NCBI GenBank assembly: GCA_022559845.1
Contig: CM040118.1
Span: 163,390,331 to 163,454,330, forward strand
Direction: 5' to 3'
DNA length: 64,000 nucleotides
Source: Amorphophallus konjac
Lineage: Eukaryota > Streptophyta > Magnoliopsida > Alismatales > Araceae
Shown here one piece after another: positions 45,769 to 57,205 of this stretch (position 1 is the stretch's first letter; each line of letters starts with the position of its first letter). The notes beneath the pieces were generated by a model. It did no database searches, had not been told where the DNA came from, and saw only the letters and a list, made by a program, of their open reading frames with translations. The position numbers were made by a program, and so were the translations under genes.

Positions 45769-47513
45769 TGTTGATTATTATGTGTTCCTTTCTTACAAGA
45801 TGGATATGATCTCAACTATAATGAACAAGATGAACAAGCAGTAAAATCACTCAACCTATGAACATGTGCAATATGAACCTAGGCAACCAGCATAAGCTCT
45901 AGCATGGGCATGCTATCTCTATCAGGAATAAACTAAAGAAATAAATGAAAACACACGCCGGGGCGTGGAGCAAGGAAGTAAAGGAAAACACACCGTATAG
46001 GTGGAACAAGCAAGATAAAGTAAGAGATATGAAGTATGATGAAAGAGAAAGCTACTGCCCAATACTAAGGAAAGATGTGATCGCCACTAAGGTAATAAAC
46101 AAGCCAAAGACCTGAGAAATACCTTAGAATAGGTGGATGAAACACCCGCCCACGGGAGAGAGAAATAACTGCAGCTCTATGGAACATAACGATCGAATGA
46201 TGATGCGCCACAGGGGTGTGACGGCCCCACGATAAACCACTACGTGACTCTAACGTATCTGTAATAGACCGTCAGAGATCTACAGAAGAGGAACTTAGGA
46301 ATCTTTGATCTCCAAGCCTTCCAGCCGGCCAGAAAGCTTGGGCCTCGTGCTGTGGATTCTATAAACCTGCAAAAGAGTGTAGAACACAGAGAAACAACCC
46401 AGATTAGCCCTAGAGCAAGAGTAGTATCAATAAACCAAAAGGACTCAAAAGCATGCAAAATGAGAGGGAAATATCGGGCATGTTGGTTTTTTAACCCCTC
46501 TGGGGCATTTTAAAAGATGGGAAGATGTTTAAATGAGTGCAGCAAGTGCAAAAACATGAGAGAAGAAGAGGGAAGGATGCTATGATGCTTGGAGGAAGGA
46601 GAAATAGGCTAAGAGGACAATGTGACTGAACTAAACCCTTGAAACCAATAGTCCCTAGACTTTGGAAGAAGATGGACGTCGGAAGCAGATCTCCTTAGTT
46701 AGTTCTAGCTCCAGGATGCGGTAGCACTTCGACGCGAACTCCAGATGTCTCCTCGTCAAGCCATGAAGTTAAGGGTTCTATTTATAGACCCTCAAACTCT
46801 CTGGTCAAGTAAGGGATAATCCAACTAGAAAGTAGGACGTTTCTTAGCAAACTCTCGAAGATAATACTACTAAGAGTCCATGGAAACAAACAGAAGGTTC
46901 TGAGGATCAGATTTGAGGGAGAAATCATCAGATCAAACTCTGAATTCGGCCACGAAGTAGCAGAGAAAGAGCAGTTCTGCTAGAACTCTCTGTTTGATGT
47001 AACGGCTGCACGATAGATTGCCACAGTGATGTAACACCCCAGGAATGGACCATCACACAACCTTATCCATCAAAAGATAAGACCAACAGGTGAAGTTTTC
47101 GAATATAGGACTCTACAAGGATGTAACGGCCAGAAGTAGGTGCATCACAAATGTGGTAACGATCGCACGATAAACTGTCACACCTAACAGATCAGATAAA
47201 AGATAAGCTTAGAAAGAAGCCATAGCCTTAAGGACTCTGAATTGATGTAGCGGCCTGATATAGGAGCGTTACAATACATGTGGCGAGGTAGGAATGACAC
47301 GTTAGAGACAAGGGAGTAATAAGCAAGATGAAGGTTCGCTAAGCTTCATCCAGCGGGAAAAAGATAAGGAACCAGACCAAACCAAGGAAACATGACCCAT
47401 GAAATAAACCTCAAATTGACCAAGATGGCCCAATAAAGGTGAACAACTCGGAGCATCATTTAAACTAAATAAGGAGATGACCCAACTTATTGGTCATAAA
47501 ACGGGTGTCAACA
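45769..47513 (-). repeat. Element A 5' LTR
   Basis: A 1,745-bp copy of 6199-7943, same length, with a TATA box at 46778-46787 and palindrome clusters at 47000-47305 and 46185-46280. It shows more TG/CA in place of CG in the palindromes than the 3' LTR. Confidence 0.93.
46778..46787 (-). promoter_or_regulatory. TATA box of A 5' LTR
   Basis: The minus strand reads CTATAAATAG. Transcription of A would begin some 30 nt to the left. Confidence 0.75.
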
Positions 47514-47518
47514 GCTAG
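47514..47518. repeat. Target site duplication of element A, right
   Basis: GCTAG, a copy of 6194-6198, followed by the resumed E1 LTR. Confidence 0.92.
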
Positions 47519-48574
47519 ACATGCATATAAGCTCATGGATGGTTATGAGTAGAAGCTTTATGCATATGCTTATGTGTCTAGTTAAGGAGCTTTTATCACT
47601 CATAAGCCATGATTTTGATATCCATGTAGATCTCATGTTCTACATTATCTTTTACAGGAGAGAGATGATTGGAAGACACCTACAAATCACATGGATGCAT
47701 GGTAATATCTATTTATGTGAATCTTGGTGAAAAGAGGTTGACATGTGGTGTAATATTGATTAAACCCCAAGGAATACTGGGTTTTTATGTTTAAACATTC
47801 AATCTCTTCCCAGTCCCTTGTGCTATCCATGTTGCATATATTCACTTGGTTCTTTCATGTATATTCTTCATAAGGTTCTTATGCTAGATGCATAGTTTGA
47901 ATTCCTCATGAAAGTGGTGGCTGAAATGAATTTATTGAAACTCTCACATTGAATGATATTCATTTTCTCATGTTGAACTTTAGCATAGGCTTTCATGCCC
48001 TTTCATAGTGTCGACTTATTAAAGGATGGTGTCTACCCCATGTTTCGTAAGCATCACTTAGATGCAAATGGTTCATGGTTCTGTGAAGAGAACTTGTGTT
48101 AAATTCAATCACATCGTTCATGTGAATTTTTGTTTTACAATGGCACTCTTGTTGCACTTGATGCATAAAGTTCATTGCTATATGAACTTATTTCCTTGAT
48201 GAGGATAAACATGTTTTTCCAAAGAGTTTTTATGCACCTTGAACATAGATTTTAATGTATGTGCCTTTTGCACTTTCTTTATGGTTACAAGTTCCTCATA
48301 CCTTGTTCACATGCATAGAAATATCCTTCGATCTTTAGCTTAGAACATTTGTGGTTCAAAGTGTTCGTATGCACCTTGAACATGGGTTTCATGTATATAC
48401 TTCATGCATTTATCATTTGGATTATTGATCTAAAGTTCTAATCATTTTTTCTTATGATTTCGTAGGATTAAGATCCTTAATATAAACCCTCCAAGATCAA
48501 AGGAGTTTGATGCCACAGAGTTTGGAAGGGTTGCAATGGAGTTTGGGGCTGAAATGTGAAAGTCTGGAATTTAC

Positions 48575-48745
48575 TGTAGCTTTAGGTCGACCGACCCTGT
48601 AGCTTAGGTCGACCGACACTATAGCTTTAGGTCGACCGACCCTGTGGCATAGGTCGACCAAAATTGGCAGTGCTGCCTGAAAATTCACCTGTAAAAGTTA
48701 GGTCGACTGACCACCTACCTCCGGTCGACCGAACCCCCCGAGATA
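48575..48745. repeat. GGTCGACC palindrome array in E1 LTR
   Basis: At least six copies of GGTCGACCGA-like words, spaced about 25-35 bp, with TAGCTTTAGGTCGACCGACC repeated almost exactly. The array lies 130-300 bp upstream of the TATA box. Confidence 0.8.
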
Positions 48746-48872
48746 GCAATTGTTGACTTTATTTTCTTCAATGTGGGAAGCCCTTCTCCTTGGATTTTTT
48801 AATCCCAAAAGTCTCCAGACATCCCTGGAATTGTGGATCAATGTCTTTGCTTGTCCTTGACCATCCTAGGTC

Positions 48873-48880
48873 TTATAAAC
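48873..48880 (+). promoter_or_regulatory. TATA box of E1 LTR
   Basis: TTATAAAC downstream of the palindrome array. The E2 counterpart is at 51678-51685 on the minus strand. Confidence 0.6.
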
Positions 48881-49855
48881 CCCCTTGTGCCTAACCTTTT
48901 ACCCCTTTGCCCCTAGGTTCATGGTAGACCTATTGGGAGTCTTTTTGGATGGTTCTAGAAGGGTTATCATGGTCTTTTCATGTCTTCTATATATGCTCTC
49001 TTGTGAACTCCAAATTTGACAAGAAATCCCTAATTGAGATAATGTTTTCTATCTTGTAGGTCAAGAAAGAGGAGAAGAAGAGGAAGGGGAAAAGAAGGGG
49101 AGATTTGATCTTCATTCCAGAGGTTTTGAAGATCGTGGAAGAAGGAAAAGTGCAGCGGATCGAGGAGAGGATCGAGAGGACGTTGAAATCGTCACCATCC
49201 GACTGGAGCTTCAAGCTACTATTTCTATTCGTCTTAGAAATCAAAGGGGGAACAATCTCTACATCCTTTAGTTGTTATTTTGTGATGTTTGCCATGTGTT
49301 CTATTTCGATCTGAGCTTATATTGTTATTTGTGTTTATTTTTCAAACCTGAAAATACATTTTGTGTGTGTGACCGTCTGTGTATACGGTCATGTTTGATC
49401 GCCTGCGTGTGATCGTGTGTGTCGTTGTGCTGCGTTTATTGCAGTGTGTGTGTGTGTGTGTTGTGATCCGGTCGTCGGATCGTGTGGCAGACTCTATCTC
49501 CGTGTGTGTGTGTGTGTTGGGGCGTGTCCCTATATGTGTTTGGAGCATTGTCTCCGTGTTCGGGATTTATCCCTGAGTGAAACCTCACCAGGTTTGGTGA
49601 GGGGTGGACGTAGGGAGCCCGTCGTGGTCCCGAAGCACCTTAAAAATCGCTGTGCACTTTGATTTGATTTGTGTGATTTCGTGATTTTCTTGTTATATCC
49701 GTTTGTATGATCGTGTGGGAACGGAGAGATTGAGAGAATTAGTTACCTTGTTTAGTTAATTTCCTCAATCTTGTTAAAAGTAATCAATTCCATTGCGTAA
49801 GCTTTTTAATTAGCCATCTAGTGTGGGGGACAATTCAACCCCCCCTTCTTGTCTG

Positions 49856-50489
49856 CTTGCCGCCGGGGCTAAAACAAAATTCACGGAAAACTTAAAGATT
49901 CGGGTGGCTTGATGAAGAGACGGTCTGCCCTCGACCGCAACTTGCAAAAGATGGTCTCAAGGGGGCCGCTAATTTATGAAAATGGTCCAGGTAAGACCGC
50001 CAATTGGTCATGAGCTTGGACGATAATCATTCAACTTTCCAGGGTTCCCAATCGACCTAGGTCAAGGTTAGACTGAAACAGAGCCCAATCTACCCAACCA
50101 TGGTCAAATGAGGTCCCTTAGGTCGACCTAGACAGGCCCGAGTCGACCTGGAACAAGGTCAAGTGACTGGACAGAACTGGCCAGTAGGCCAGGCCAGGAA
50201 GCAATATGCGGTCGCGCCCTGACCGCTACTGATAGTAACGGTCCGGGGAAGACCATTTCTGGACGACTGGGCAGAATGTGTGCACAGCTTGACTCCGTGC
50301 ATACGAGATCTTATACTGAGTGAGTCGGTGCATACTATGTTTATTGTTTTATCAACTTCGTGCAATCTCATTATTTCTTGACCTGTGTTCAATTGTCATA
50401 AGGCTGACTTCGAGCTAAGTATGGTTGTCAGGATGCTAGCTCGACGATACTAAAGCTGGCACGTGTCTTCTGTGAAGTCCCGCGATCAA
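49856..50489. repeat. Unassigned repeat fragment between two Sirevirus LTRs
   Basis: No gene. The fragment includes palindromic words (ACGGTCTGCCCTCGACCG, AGGTCGACCT, GCGGTCGCGCCCTGACCGC and AACGGTCC) between 49915 and 50260, then copia-LTR-like sequence. It may be the end of another LTR. I could not set its ends. Confidence 0.5.
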
Positions 50490-50779
50490 TGACACCCAAG
50501 AGGGGGGTGAATTGGGTGTTTACCAATTTTAGGAAAACTTTTGGCTTTTTACAAAATATGTGGTAAACAATAATTAGCAATAGAAAACTAATTAACCAAT
50601 TCTCTCAAACTCACCGTTCCCACACGACCATACAACGAAAACAATCAAACCACACAATTAACATACAATGCACAGCGGTTTTTAAGGTGGTTCGGATGCA
50701 ACGACGGTAATCCTACGTCCACCCCTCACCAAACCCGGTGAGGCTTCACTCGGGGATAAATCCCCAAACGGAGAAAACG

Positions 50780-51055
50780 CTCCAACCACACACGCAGGAC
50801 GACGCCTGCACACACACACGGGGACGCGCCCCAACCCACACATGGAGACAAGCTCCAACACACACACACACACACATGGAGATGAACTCCAACACGATCT
50901 GACAACCGGATCACAACCACACACACAAGATCGAACAGATCTAAAAAGACCCTCACACACACAAACGCAGATCTAGGAAGATCCACGTACACACACGAAT
51001 CAAATACAACACACACACAAATAACCACAGATCCAACACGATCCACACACACACA
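50780..51055. repeat. CA-rich simple sequence
   Basis: Repeated ACACACAC runs separated by GATC-containing words. The E1 counterpart is the GT-rich stretch 49360-49530 (opposite orientation). The valine/cysteine-rich open frames here are artefacts of composition. Confidence 0.85.
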
Positions 51056-51677
51056 AGTTATTGCGGTTTATGATGAAACACAAATATGAGACTTAAAGCA
51101 CAAGACACCAAAGTAAATAGACCACAGTTTAGAATGCTCCTGATTTAGGCTCCCCCTGAGTGTATGCTCCGGATGTTTGCGTTGATTCCTTCTTCACCTG
51201 AATGGCTTGAGACTCAGCTTGAATGGCCTTGTATTAGATGTAGGTTTCCTTGCACGGAGTACTGTTCACTGCTACAGTACTTCTTCTTCTCTTCACTTGG
51301 ACAGCCTTCCCTTAAGCTCTTCTTGAGATCCTTGCTTGATTGGAACTCCCTGGCTTTAGAAGATGACTGAATGGCTTCAGTTGATGCTTGAATGGCTTTG
51401 ATCGGATGAAGAACTTGGTGGAAGGAATGTTGTTCACGATCGTTGCAGCAACCTTCCATTGACAGCTACTATCTTGATCTCTCTAGGTTGATTTGGTGTT
51501 GCTTCAATTCATGGGAAGATGAAGGCTTCAAAATAGATTTTGGATCTTCAACTATGATGAGGCTTTGATCTTCAAATCACTGTTCACGGCTATAGTGATA
51601 TTCCTCCTCTTCCTAGAGCTAACTTGATCTCTCTTGTTCTCTTGGAGCCTCTTAGGGTTTATGATCTCAAAGAGAGG

Positions 51678-51685
51678 TTTTATAA
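51678..51685 (-). promoter_or_regulatory. TATA box of E2 LTR
   Basis: The minus strand reads TTATAAAA, some 140 bp downstream of the palindrome array. Confidence 0.6.
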
Positions 51686-51824
51686 CCCTTGGAAGGTTAG
51701 GAGACAAGTCCCAGACCTAGATCCACAAAATCTGGGGTGATTGGGAGCATTGGGGTTAAAGAAATGGGGTGAAGGACCTCTTTTCGAACTTGACACAAAA
51801 GTCAACAAAGGAGGGCCTCGGGGC

Positions 51825-52010
51825 TGGCGGTCGACCGGTGGAGGGCTGGCGGTCGACCGCTAGGGGCCATTCTGTAGCTTTATGGCTGCTGGGAAAATAG
51901 GTCGACCGCTAGCTCCTGGCGGTCGACCGCCAGGTTCACAGGTGCCAATTTTTCAGTTCTGTGATTTCAGGTCGACCGCCAAGGGTCCATAGGTCGACCG
52001 CCAGTCTCCA
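51825..52010. repeat. GGTCGACC palindrome array in E2 LTR
   Basis: Six copies of GGTCGACCGCC-like words, including CTGGCGGTCGACCGCCAGG, a 19-nt perfect palindrome near 51918. The arm sequence differs from E1, but the core GGTCGACC and the position relative to TATA are shared. Confidence 0.8.
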
Positions 52011-52518
52011 AACCTGCAAAAGTCAAGTGTTAGTTCACTTGAAACTATCCATTGGTTCGATACTTGAAAAGGGCTTGTGTTAGTTGATTACAAGTTTGTT
52101 TAGACTCGATTTAACACATGGAATGATTCATGAACACAAGTTTGAAAATGAGTGAATCTTGATGGTTTAAAGCATGAAGCTTCATTTTAATATAAGGTAG
52201 GAGTCTTACCAATGGTTCTTGATAGTAAATGACATGTACCACCTGTTTTGGATTGCAGAGGAGCATGGTGCTTATCCACACGTTTGGTTTACCAGGTGGC
52301 TACCATGAGTTGATCCTGCAAGCAAAATAGTCATGGTTAATACCATGCTTGTTCACATTAAAGAGATTATGAAACCTCTTGCCTCTTGCAAGCCCAACAT
52401 AAACAATAAGATGAATGAGCACAATCATCAAGAACATGTGTAATCATCACAGGTTTAGTTATCATCATTAAAGCACACATTAAGTTTAGTTATCATCAAA
52501 ACCATAACTTAACAATTA

Positions 52519-52649
52519 AGTGGTCTCTTTTTGATCATCAGTAATAAAATCTACCCCCTAGTGTTCAACTGGTGGAGTGGCTTTCTCTTTACCCTTGGTA
52601 AAGGGTGCACTCTCCCATCAAACTCTAGGTAGGGTTTTCTAAAAAAAAA
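52519..52649 (+). mobile_element. 5'-truncated LINE tail inserted in E2 LTR
   Basis: 131 bp ending in AAAAAAAAA, flanked by the 16-bp duplication CATAACTTAACAATTA (52503-52518 and 52650-52665). It contains TGGTGGAGTGG and GGGTGCACTCTCCC, matching the 3' end of the large LINE (near 44917-44963). Only the tail of the RNA was copied, as is common for LINEs. Confidence 0.85.
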
Positions 52650-52693
52650 CATAACTTAACAATTACAACAATCATCAAAACCATAACTCAACA

Positions 52694-55600
52694 ATCTCCC
52701 CCTTTTTGATGATGACAAACTTATTGATGATGACAAACTTGTGATAAACTTATGATGATATAACAGTGGTCTTCTCCCCTTGTCACACACAAACATCAAT
52801 TTTCTCCCCCTTTGACATAATCAAAAAGTGGGATAATGCAACACTTTCTCGCCCTGGGACATGATCAACAATATCATCAAGCTGAAGGAATCCAAAAGAG
52901 GACGAACAAGCTTATCTTCCTTTGAGGCAACAAGAGCCCATCTTAGCAAATCAGAACAAGCTGCAAGGGCAAATCATGGACGAACAAATCACATGATTCC
53001 AATCAGATGAGATCAATTGGTGATAGTTTCACAAGACAATATGATACCATCCAACATAAATTCAATCAAGCATATGTTGATGCCAATTGAATGGAATGAT
53101 TGGCCTCAAGGATGGGAGACAATGGAGATGTTCACAAGATGAGGCATTCAGCAAGATAGCATTCAAAAACTAGATCCCATACCAGATTTTCACAATATGA
53201 AAGAGCAGGATGGCACAGCAAAAGATTTTCGTTTATTTTCAAATTTTTGATTTTTGTAATTTCTGGAAATGCATAAGAACTCAACGTAAGCATGTGATGA
53301 CACTATGAATGTAAGCATGATACCAATGGATAGCAAAGACCCCATATGGCAAGTGTAAACAAATTGAAGTCCAAATTTGTGAGATTTTCAGTGATTTGCA
53401 AATTTTTAATTTTCTTATGAAGTGCATGAGGCTATATACAAACAACTGATGAGACATGATAAGCACACAATGTAGTCAGACATATACGTATATATAGACA
53501 TGCAAGTATATCTCTCCCTTGCTAATTGAAGAAGGGAGTGGGTATAAGAAGGATGCAAGAGAATCATGATAATCAGAATGCACATGTGTAGCACATGGGA
53601 GGTTGTGCAATTATATAGGAGAATCATGTAATTGCTAATGTAGTCAATCAACTTTCTGAATACATATTAAATCAAATTTCCAGATGTGTAAGTGAGAAAC
53701 ATGAAAAATGATAGTTGCAATATGGATATTCAGATTTTCAGATTAACACAAGGAGACATTTTACAAACTGCACTTCAATTTTGAGAACAGTGTATTGGAG
53801 ACTACGCTCTACCACAATGAGTTTTCAGCATCATTTTTCAACTCAAGATAGACAGAATTTTTTAAGAGTGATCAGGTTCAAGATGATTCCTTTTTACGCG
53901 AGTAGACGCATGGAGCTCATGCCAGAATCCCCGGTTACTACGAATACTGAACCATTTCACCTCATTTTGAACAGAGATACTAGTCAACACTTTTCAGATA
54001 TGAACCACATCACGTCTTAGGTGACATGTGCCCAGTTTACTCAGTGAGACCGAGCATTGCTCTATCTTTCATTTTCATTTCAGATTTTTCAACAAGGATG
54101 GGTAGGCAGCTTTTTCCTCAACTGTCTCTTCATTATACATGCATCAAGTTTAATATCTCAAGAGTGTTGAAAAGAAATTTATATATCCTTATCTTTAACA
54201 CTCATTTTCACATTTTGTGCAAGAAGTGTGCGAATTTGATTCAACATGTATACCGAAAACATCATGAACACATAACAAGACAGCTCCCCCAAAATAGATG
54301 CACTTATGAAATAAGAACTCTCCTATAGTGTACAGCAAGAAACACTCCAATAATGACTCAAATGCAGCATTATTTATCAAGAGGACATAAGGTCATAGAA
54401 GTGCCAAAGGATGGGGTTTAATAGCATATAATAGCACACAGGCACACATTGGGAGTTTATGCAAATGCACTATGACATGCATGCGAACAATGTGATGTCA
54501 ATTTGATACCAATGGAATGGATGCCAAGTAAATGAACCAAGTGCGACTAATGATATGCAATTTCATGAGTTCTAATGCAATGCAGCCTATGAGGATATAA
54601 GAATGCAATGCAAAAATGAGATGCAAGTGCTTATTTTTCAAACTGGTGAGATGAATGGCAATCACATTTTATTCTTGAATCAAACACTCAACTTTCATGA
54701 CATGACCTTTATGAATAAGGGTGCATACATGATCAAAAATTAAGCAATGCAACCCAATTTTCAGAATTGTTCAAAATCAGATTTTCAATAGTATTTCATA
54801 ATTTTCAAATGAGAAATCATCCACAAGCCAAATGTTTAGATCATTTGATCAAAACATATCTTGAATATAATTAGCTCAAGTCAAGGATCCATTCACATAT
54901 CAACCTTTCATAAGCCAGTTACAATTGTCAAGATCTGGTACAAGACAGAGATTTTAGTCCGAAGACCCAGCTCACGCATAGGGAATGCTTCCAAGTGGAC
55001 ATAATACACTCTTCCACAAACGCCATTTGATATACTAGAAGGGCAGTTCAATTCAGATGTAATCATGCAGTTCAAGTTTGAGAGGTATTCAATGACCAAT
55101 CATTTCACACACATTTTTCAAGAACTTCACTTATCAAACCAGAGTAACAAAGTGTCAAGTTTTTAGAATGCATACCTGAGTTCAATGACCATCACCACAT
55201 GCCTTTAAAAGGAAGCAAGCTTGACAGTAGCCTAAAGCGAGGCTAGCCATTTATTGTTGAGTAGTTCAGATGAAACAATATATGTGAAGAATATTTCATG
55301 TTCGACATTATCTGAACATTCATGCACCCATAGAAATCCCGAAACTCACACAGCAATGCCATGATCAATTCAGATATGGAAATGAGTATGAGATGCATGT
55401 CCACAAGGATGAGTTAGACTCACAACTCGAACACATTCATTTAAAGACAAGCTCCCCCTTTCCATGTGCACAAAATACACAATGACATTTTTATTTTTCA
55501 AATATATGCAACCTATGACCTAAATGGACAAGTGACTCGTGGTACAAGGCGGAGAAACATTCTCACGCATGGTGATAGTCTTCAGACAAGAATGACTTGC

Positions 55601-56400
55601 CCTTCATCAAATCACCATTTGATATACCACGTAGTCATGCAATGATAAACAAGCATATGCATTTTTAGAATCATGAAGTGCATTGATGCAATGGTGATTA
55701 AAAAATATGTAATGCATTCTAACAACAATTTTTTTGTTTTCCAAAATAGAGATCAGAAATTTATTTTCAATACTTGTGCCTTGAGCATTCATCATTTTCA
55801 AGCTTTCCACCTTTCATACCATGCCTTAGGCACTTGCTTTAGCACGTACTAGGACTTCCACCAGCTTATGCTCAAGTCGATCCTGGAGGTTGTTCAAGTT
55901 CTGGTATCTCATCTCCTTGTGGCAATTGAGAAGGTTCTCATCATTTTTCATCCTTGCAATGGTATATGTTTAGTTTATTCAAGCCTGACTATGGATGACC
56001 AGCATCATTTGGACTTGGGGAGTGTAATCTGCATCCAATGGCAAGAGGACTTAAGTTGTCAATTTTGATTTAAGTTTATTGACAGTGACATGCCAAAATA
56101 ATTTAACAACCAGCATCCTCTAGATAAATCTAGATGCAATGCATGATTCATGTGTGAACCTAAACATTAAGCTTATATGATGAATGTGATTGCTCTCCCT
56201 TAGTGTGTGTATGAATGCAAGATGTTCGGTGACAATCCGATCCCATATGTAGCCTTTTAAGTAAATGACTCATAGTACCAGGCGGAGAACGTAGATCCGA
56301 AGATCACCTCACGCGTAGTGATAGTTTTCAGACAGGCTTAACCTACCCTTCCATATGTCACCATTTGATATACTATGTAATCATGGATGATGAAGGCAGG
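52694..56400 (-). mobile_element. E2 Sirevirus-like 3' noncoding region
   Basis: No coding region is recognised across 3.7 kb. Polypurine tracts (seen on plus as CTCCCCC) occur at 52695, 52803, 54281 and 55452. The region matches 4317-5991 of E1 in reverse. A unit of about 120 bp containing GGTACAAGGCGGAGA...CTCACGCAT...CACCATTTGATATAC occurs three times in diverged form near 54930-55035, 55530-55635 and 56265-56380. The element is cut by D at about 56400. Confidence 0.65.
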
Positions 56401-57185
56401 TGAAGAGGCGAGATCTCGCGCTGAGTCCTGAGCGGGCTATGGATCACCAGAAGATGAGTCTGCAAGAGAGGGAAACGTATCAGAGGGCCCAGGGGATCTC
56501 CCTGGGGGAAAACCCTCCGATGGCTAAGTCAGTAGAGCGACGGTGGAAGCAATAATGGGGGGAGGAGAGAGCTGATGCGCCGCCCGATGCCCCCGAGGGT
56601 GAAGCGAATCGTGCTCAGGAGCTTAGGGTGTGTGAAAGCCTTGTTTCTCTTTTACCTTCTTCTGGAGGGTATCCCTTGCTTAAATAGTGCGCCGCCTTCA
56701 GGAGTCCTGCAAGCTGAGGGGTTCCCGGCGGGAGTTACGTCTTTAACGGGGGCTTTCATGGCCTGATCGTGGGAACGTTATCCCCTCGGAGTTTGGCGGC
56801 TCCCCTGACTCTCCCGCTGGCGGGGGACTCTGAACGGCTGCACATGCGGATAATCAACCGGCCTTATCGAGCCTCGGGGATGCTAGCTCTTGTCCGAGCG
56901 ATAGGCATGGCCCGGCGAAGGTGGGGTCGGATAGGTCGGCTAGAGCCTATCTCTCTCGGACGGGGAGAGGGCTTTAGGCCGGACCTTCCTTGGGACCTGA
57001 CCGTTGTCTCGGGCCCTCCGAGCCTAGAAGCCCGCCGGGGAGAGTTAGTTCCTCGAGTCTTGTTTATTGGGCTTTTCTTCCCTAAGTGGGCCCTATGGGC
57101 TATCACTCGGGCGGGCTCGCCTGGTTGGACCTTGTGGGTCTTGTTGGGCTACCTTTGTGGTGGGCTGCGGAAATCCCCCTCTCCA
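56401..57185 (-). repeat. Element D 3' LTR (ends inferred)
   Basis: GC-rich DNA begins abruptly near 56400. Read on minus, the LTR would start TGGAGAG at 57185, right after the tract GGGAGTAGGAGGGGGACAAG, and end CTCTTCA at 56401. These ends are near-inverted. A TATA-like CTATTTAAGC lies inside (56679-56688). Open frames on both strands within it show no family. The other LTR is outside the window, so the limits are not proven. Confidence 0.55.
56679..56688 (-). promoter_or_regulatory. TATA-like box of D LTR
   Basis: The minus strand reads ACTATTTAAGC-like sequence, about 500 bp from the inferred LTR start. It is consistent with the U3/R boundary. Confidence 0.45.
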
Positions 57186-57205
57186 CTTGTCCCCCTCCTA
57201 CTCCC
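57186..57205 (-). promoter_or_regulatory. Candidate polypurine tract of element D
   Basis: The minus strand reads GGGAGTAGGAGGGGGACAAG, immediately before the inferred LTR start. Confidence 0.5.

Larger units (their letters stand above)
6199..47513 (-). mobile_element. Element A: Tat-type Ty3/gypsy retrotransposon with nested insertions
   Basis: Two 1,745-bp LTRs, both minus, bound the element. Each starts TGTTGACACC and ends AATCAACA, and both are flanked by GCTAG. In element sense (right to left) the order is 5' LTR, primer site, leader, gag, protease, RT, RNase H, second RNase H, integrase, 3' noncoding region with two antisense genes, polypurine tract, 3' LTR. The dual RNase H and antisense genes place it with Tat (Ogre/Retand-like) elements. 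Later insertions are the solo LTR 9006-10755, element C 14506-27780 and the LINE 39118-45001. Without them the length is about 20.4 kb, a usual size for this group. All reading frames are damaged, so it is inactive. Confidence 0.9.
47519..49855 (+). mobile_element. E1 3' LTR, second part (after element A)
   Basis: Continuation of the Sirevirus-like LTR broken at 6198. The whole LTR would be about 2.5 kb. It contains the GGTCGACC palindrome array (48575-48745), a TATA box (48873-48880), GT-rich sequence (49360-49530), and CCTCACCAGGTTTGGTGAGG near 49585, which matches the complement of 50725-50745 in E2. The end near 49850 has CAATTCAACCCCCCC, the usual end motif of such LTRs. The exact last base is uncertain. 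Confidence 0.7.
50490..52693 (-). mobile_element. E2 Sirevirus-like 3' LTR
   Basis: Minus-strand LTR. It starts TGTTGAG at 52693 directly after the polypurine tract AAAAAGGGGGAGAT and ends near 50490 with CACCCCCCTCTTGGGTGTCA. It carries a GGTCGACC array (51825-52010), a TATA box (51678-51685), a CA-rich run (50780-51055) and the inserted LINE tail 52519-52649. It is clearly related to the E1 LTR but diverged. Confidence 0.75.

Noticed and set aside
50682..51052. Valine/cysteine-rich minus-strand open frames
   Set aside because: They follow from the CA-rich simple sequence within the E2 LTR.
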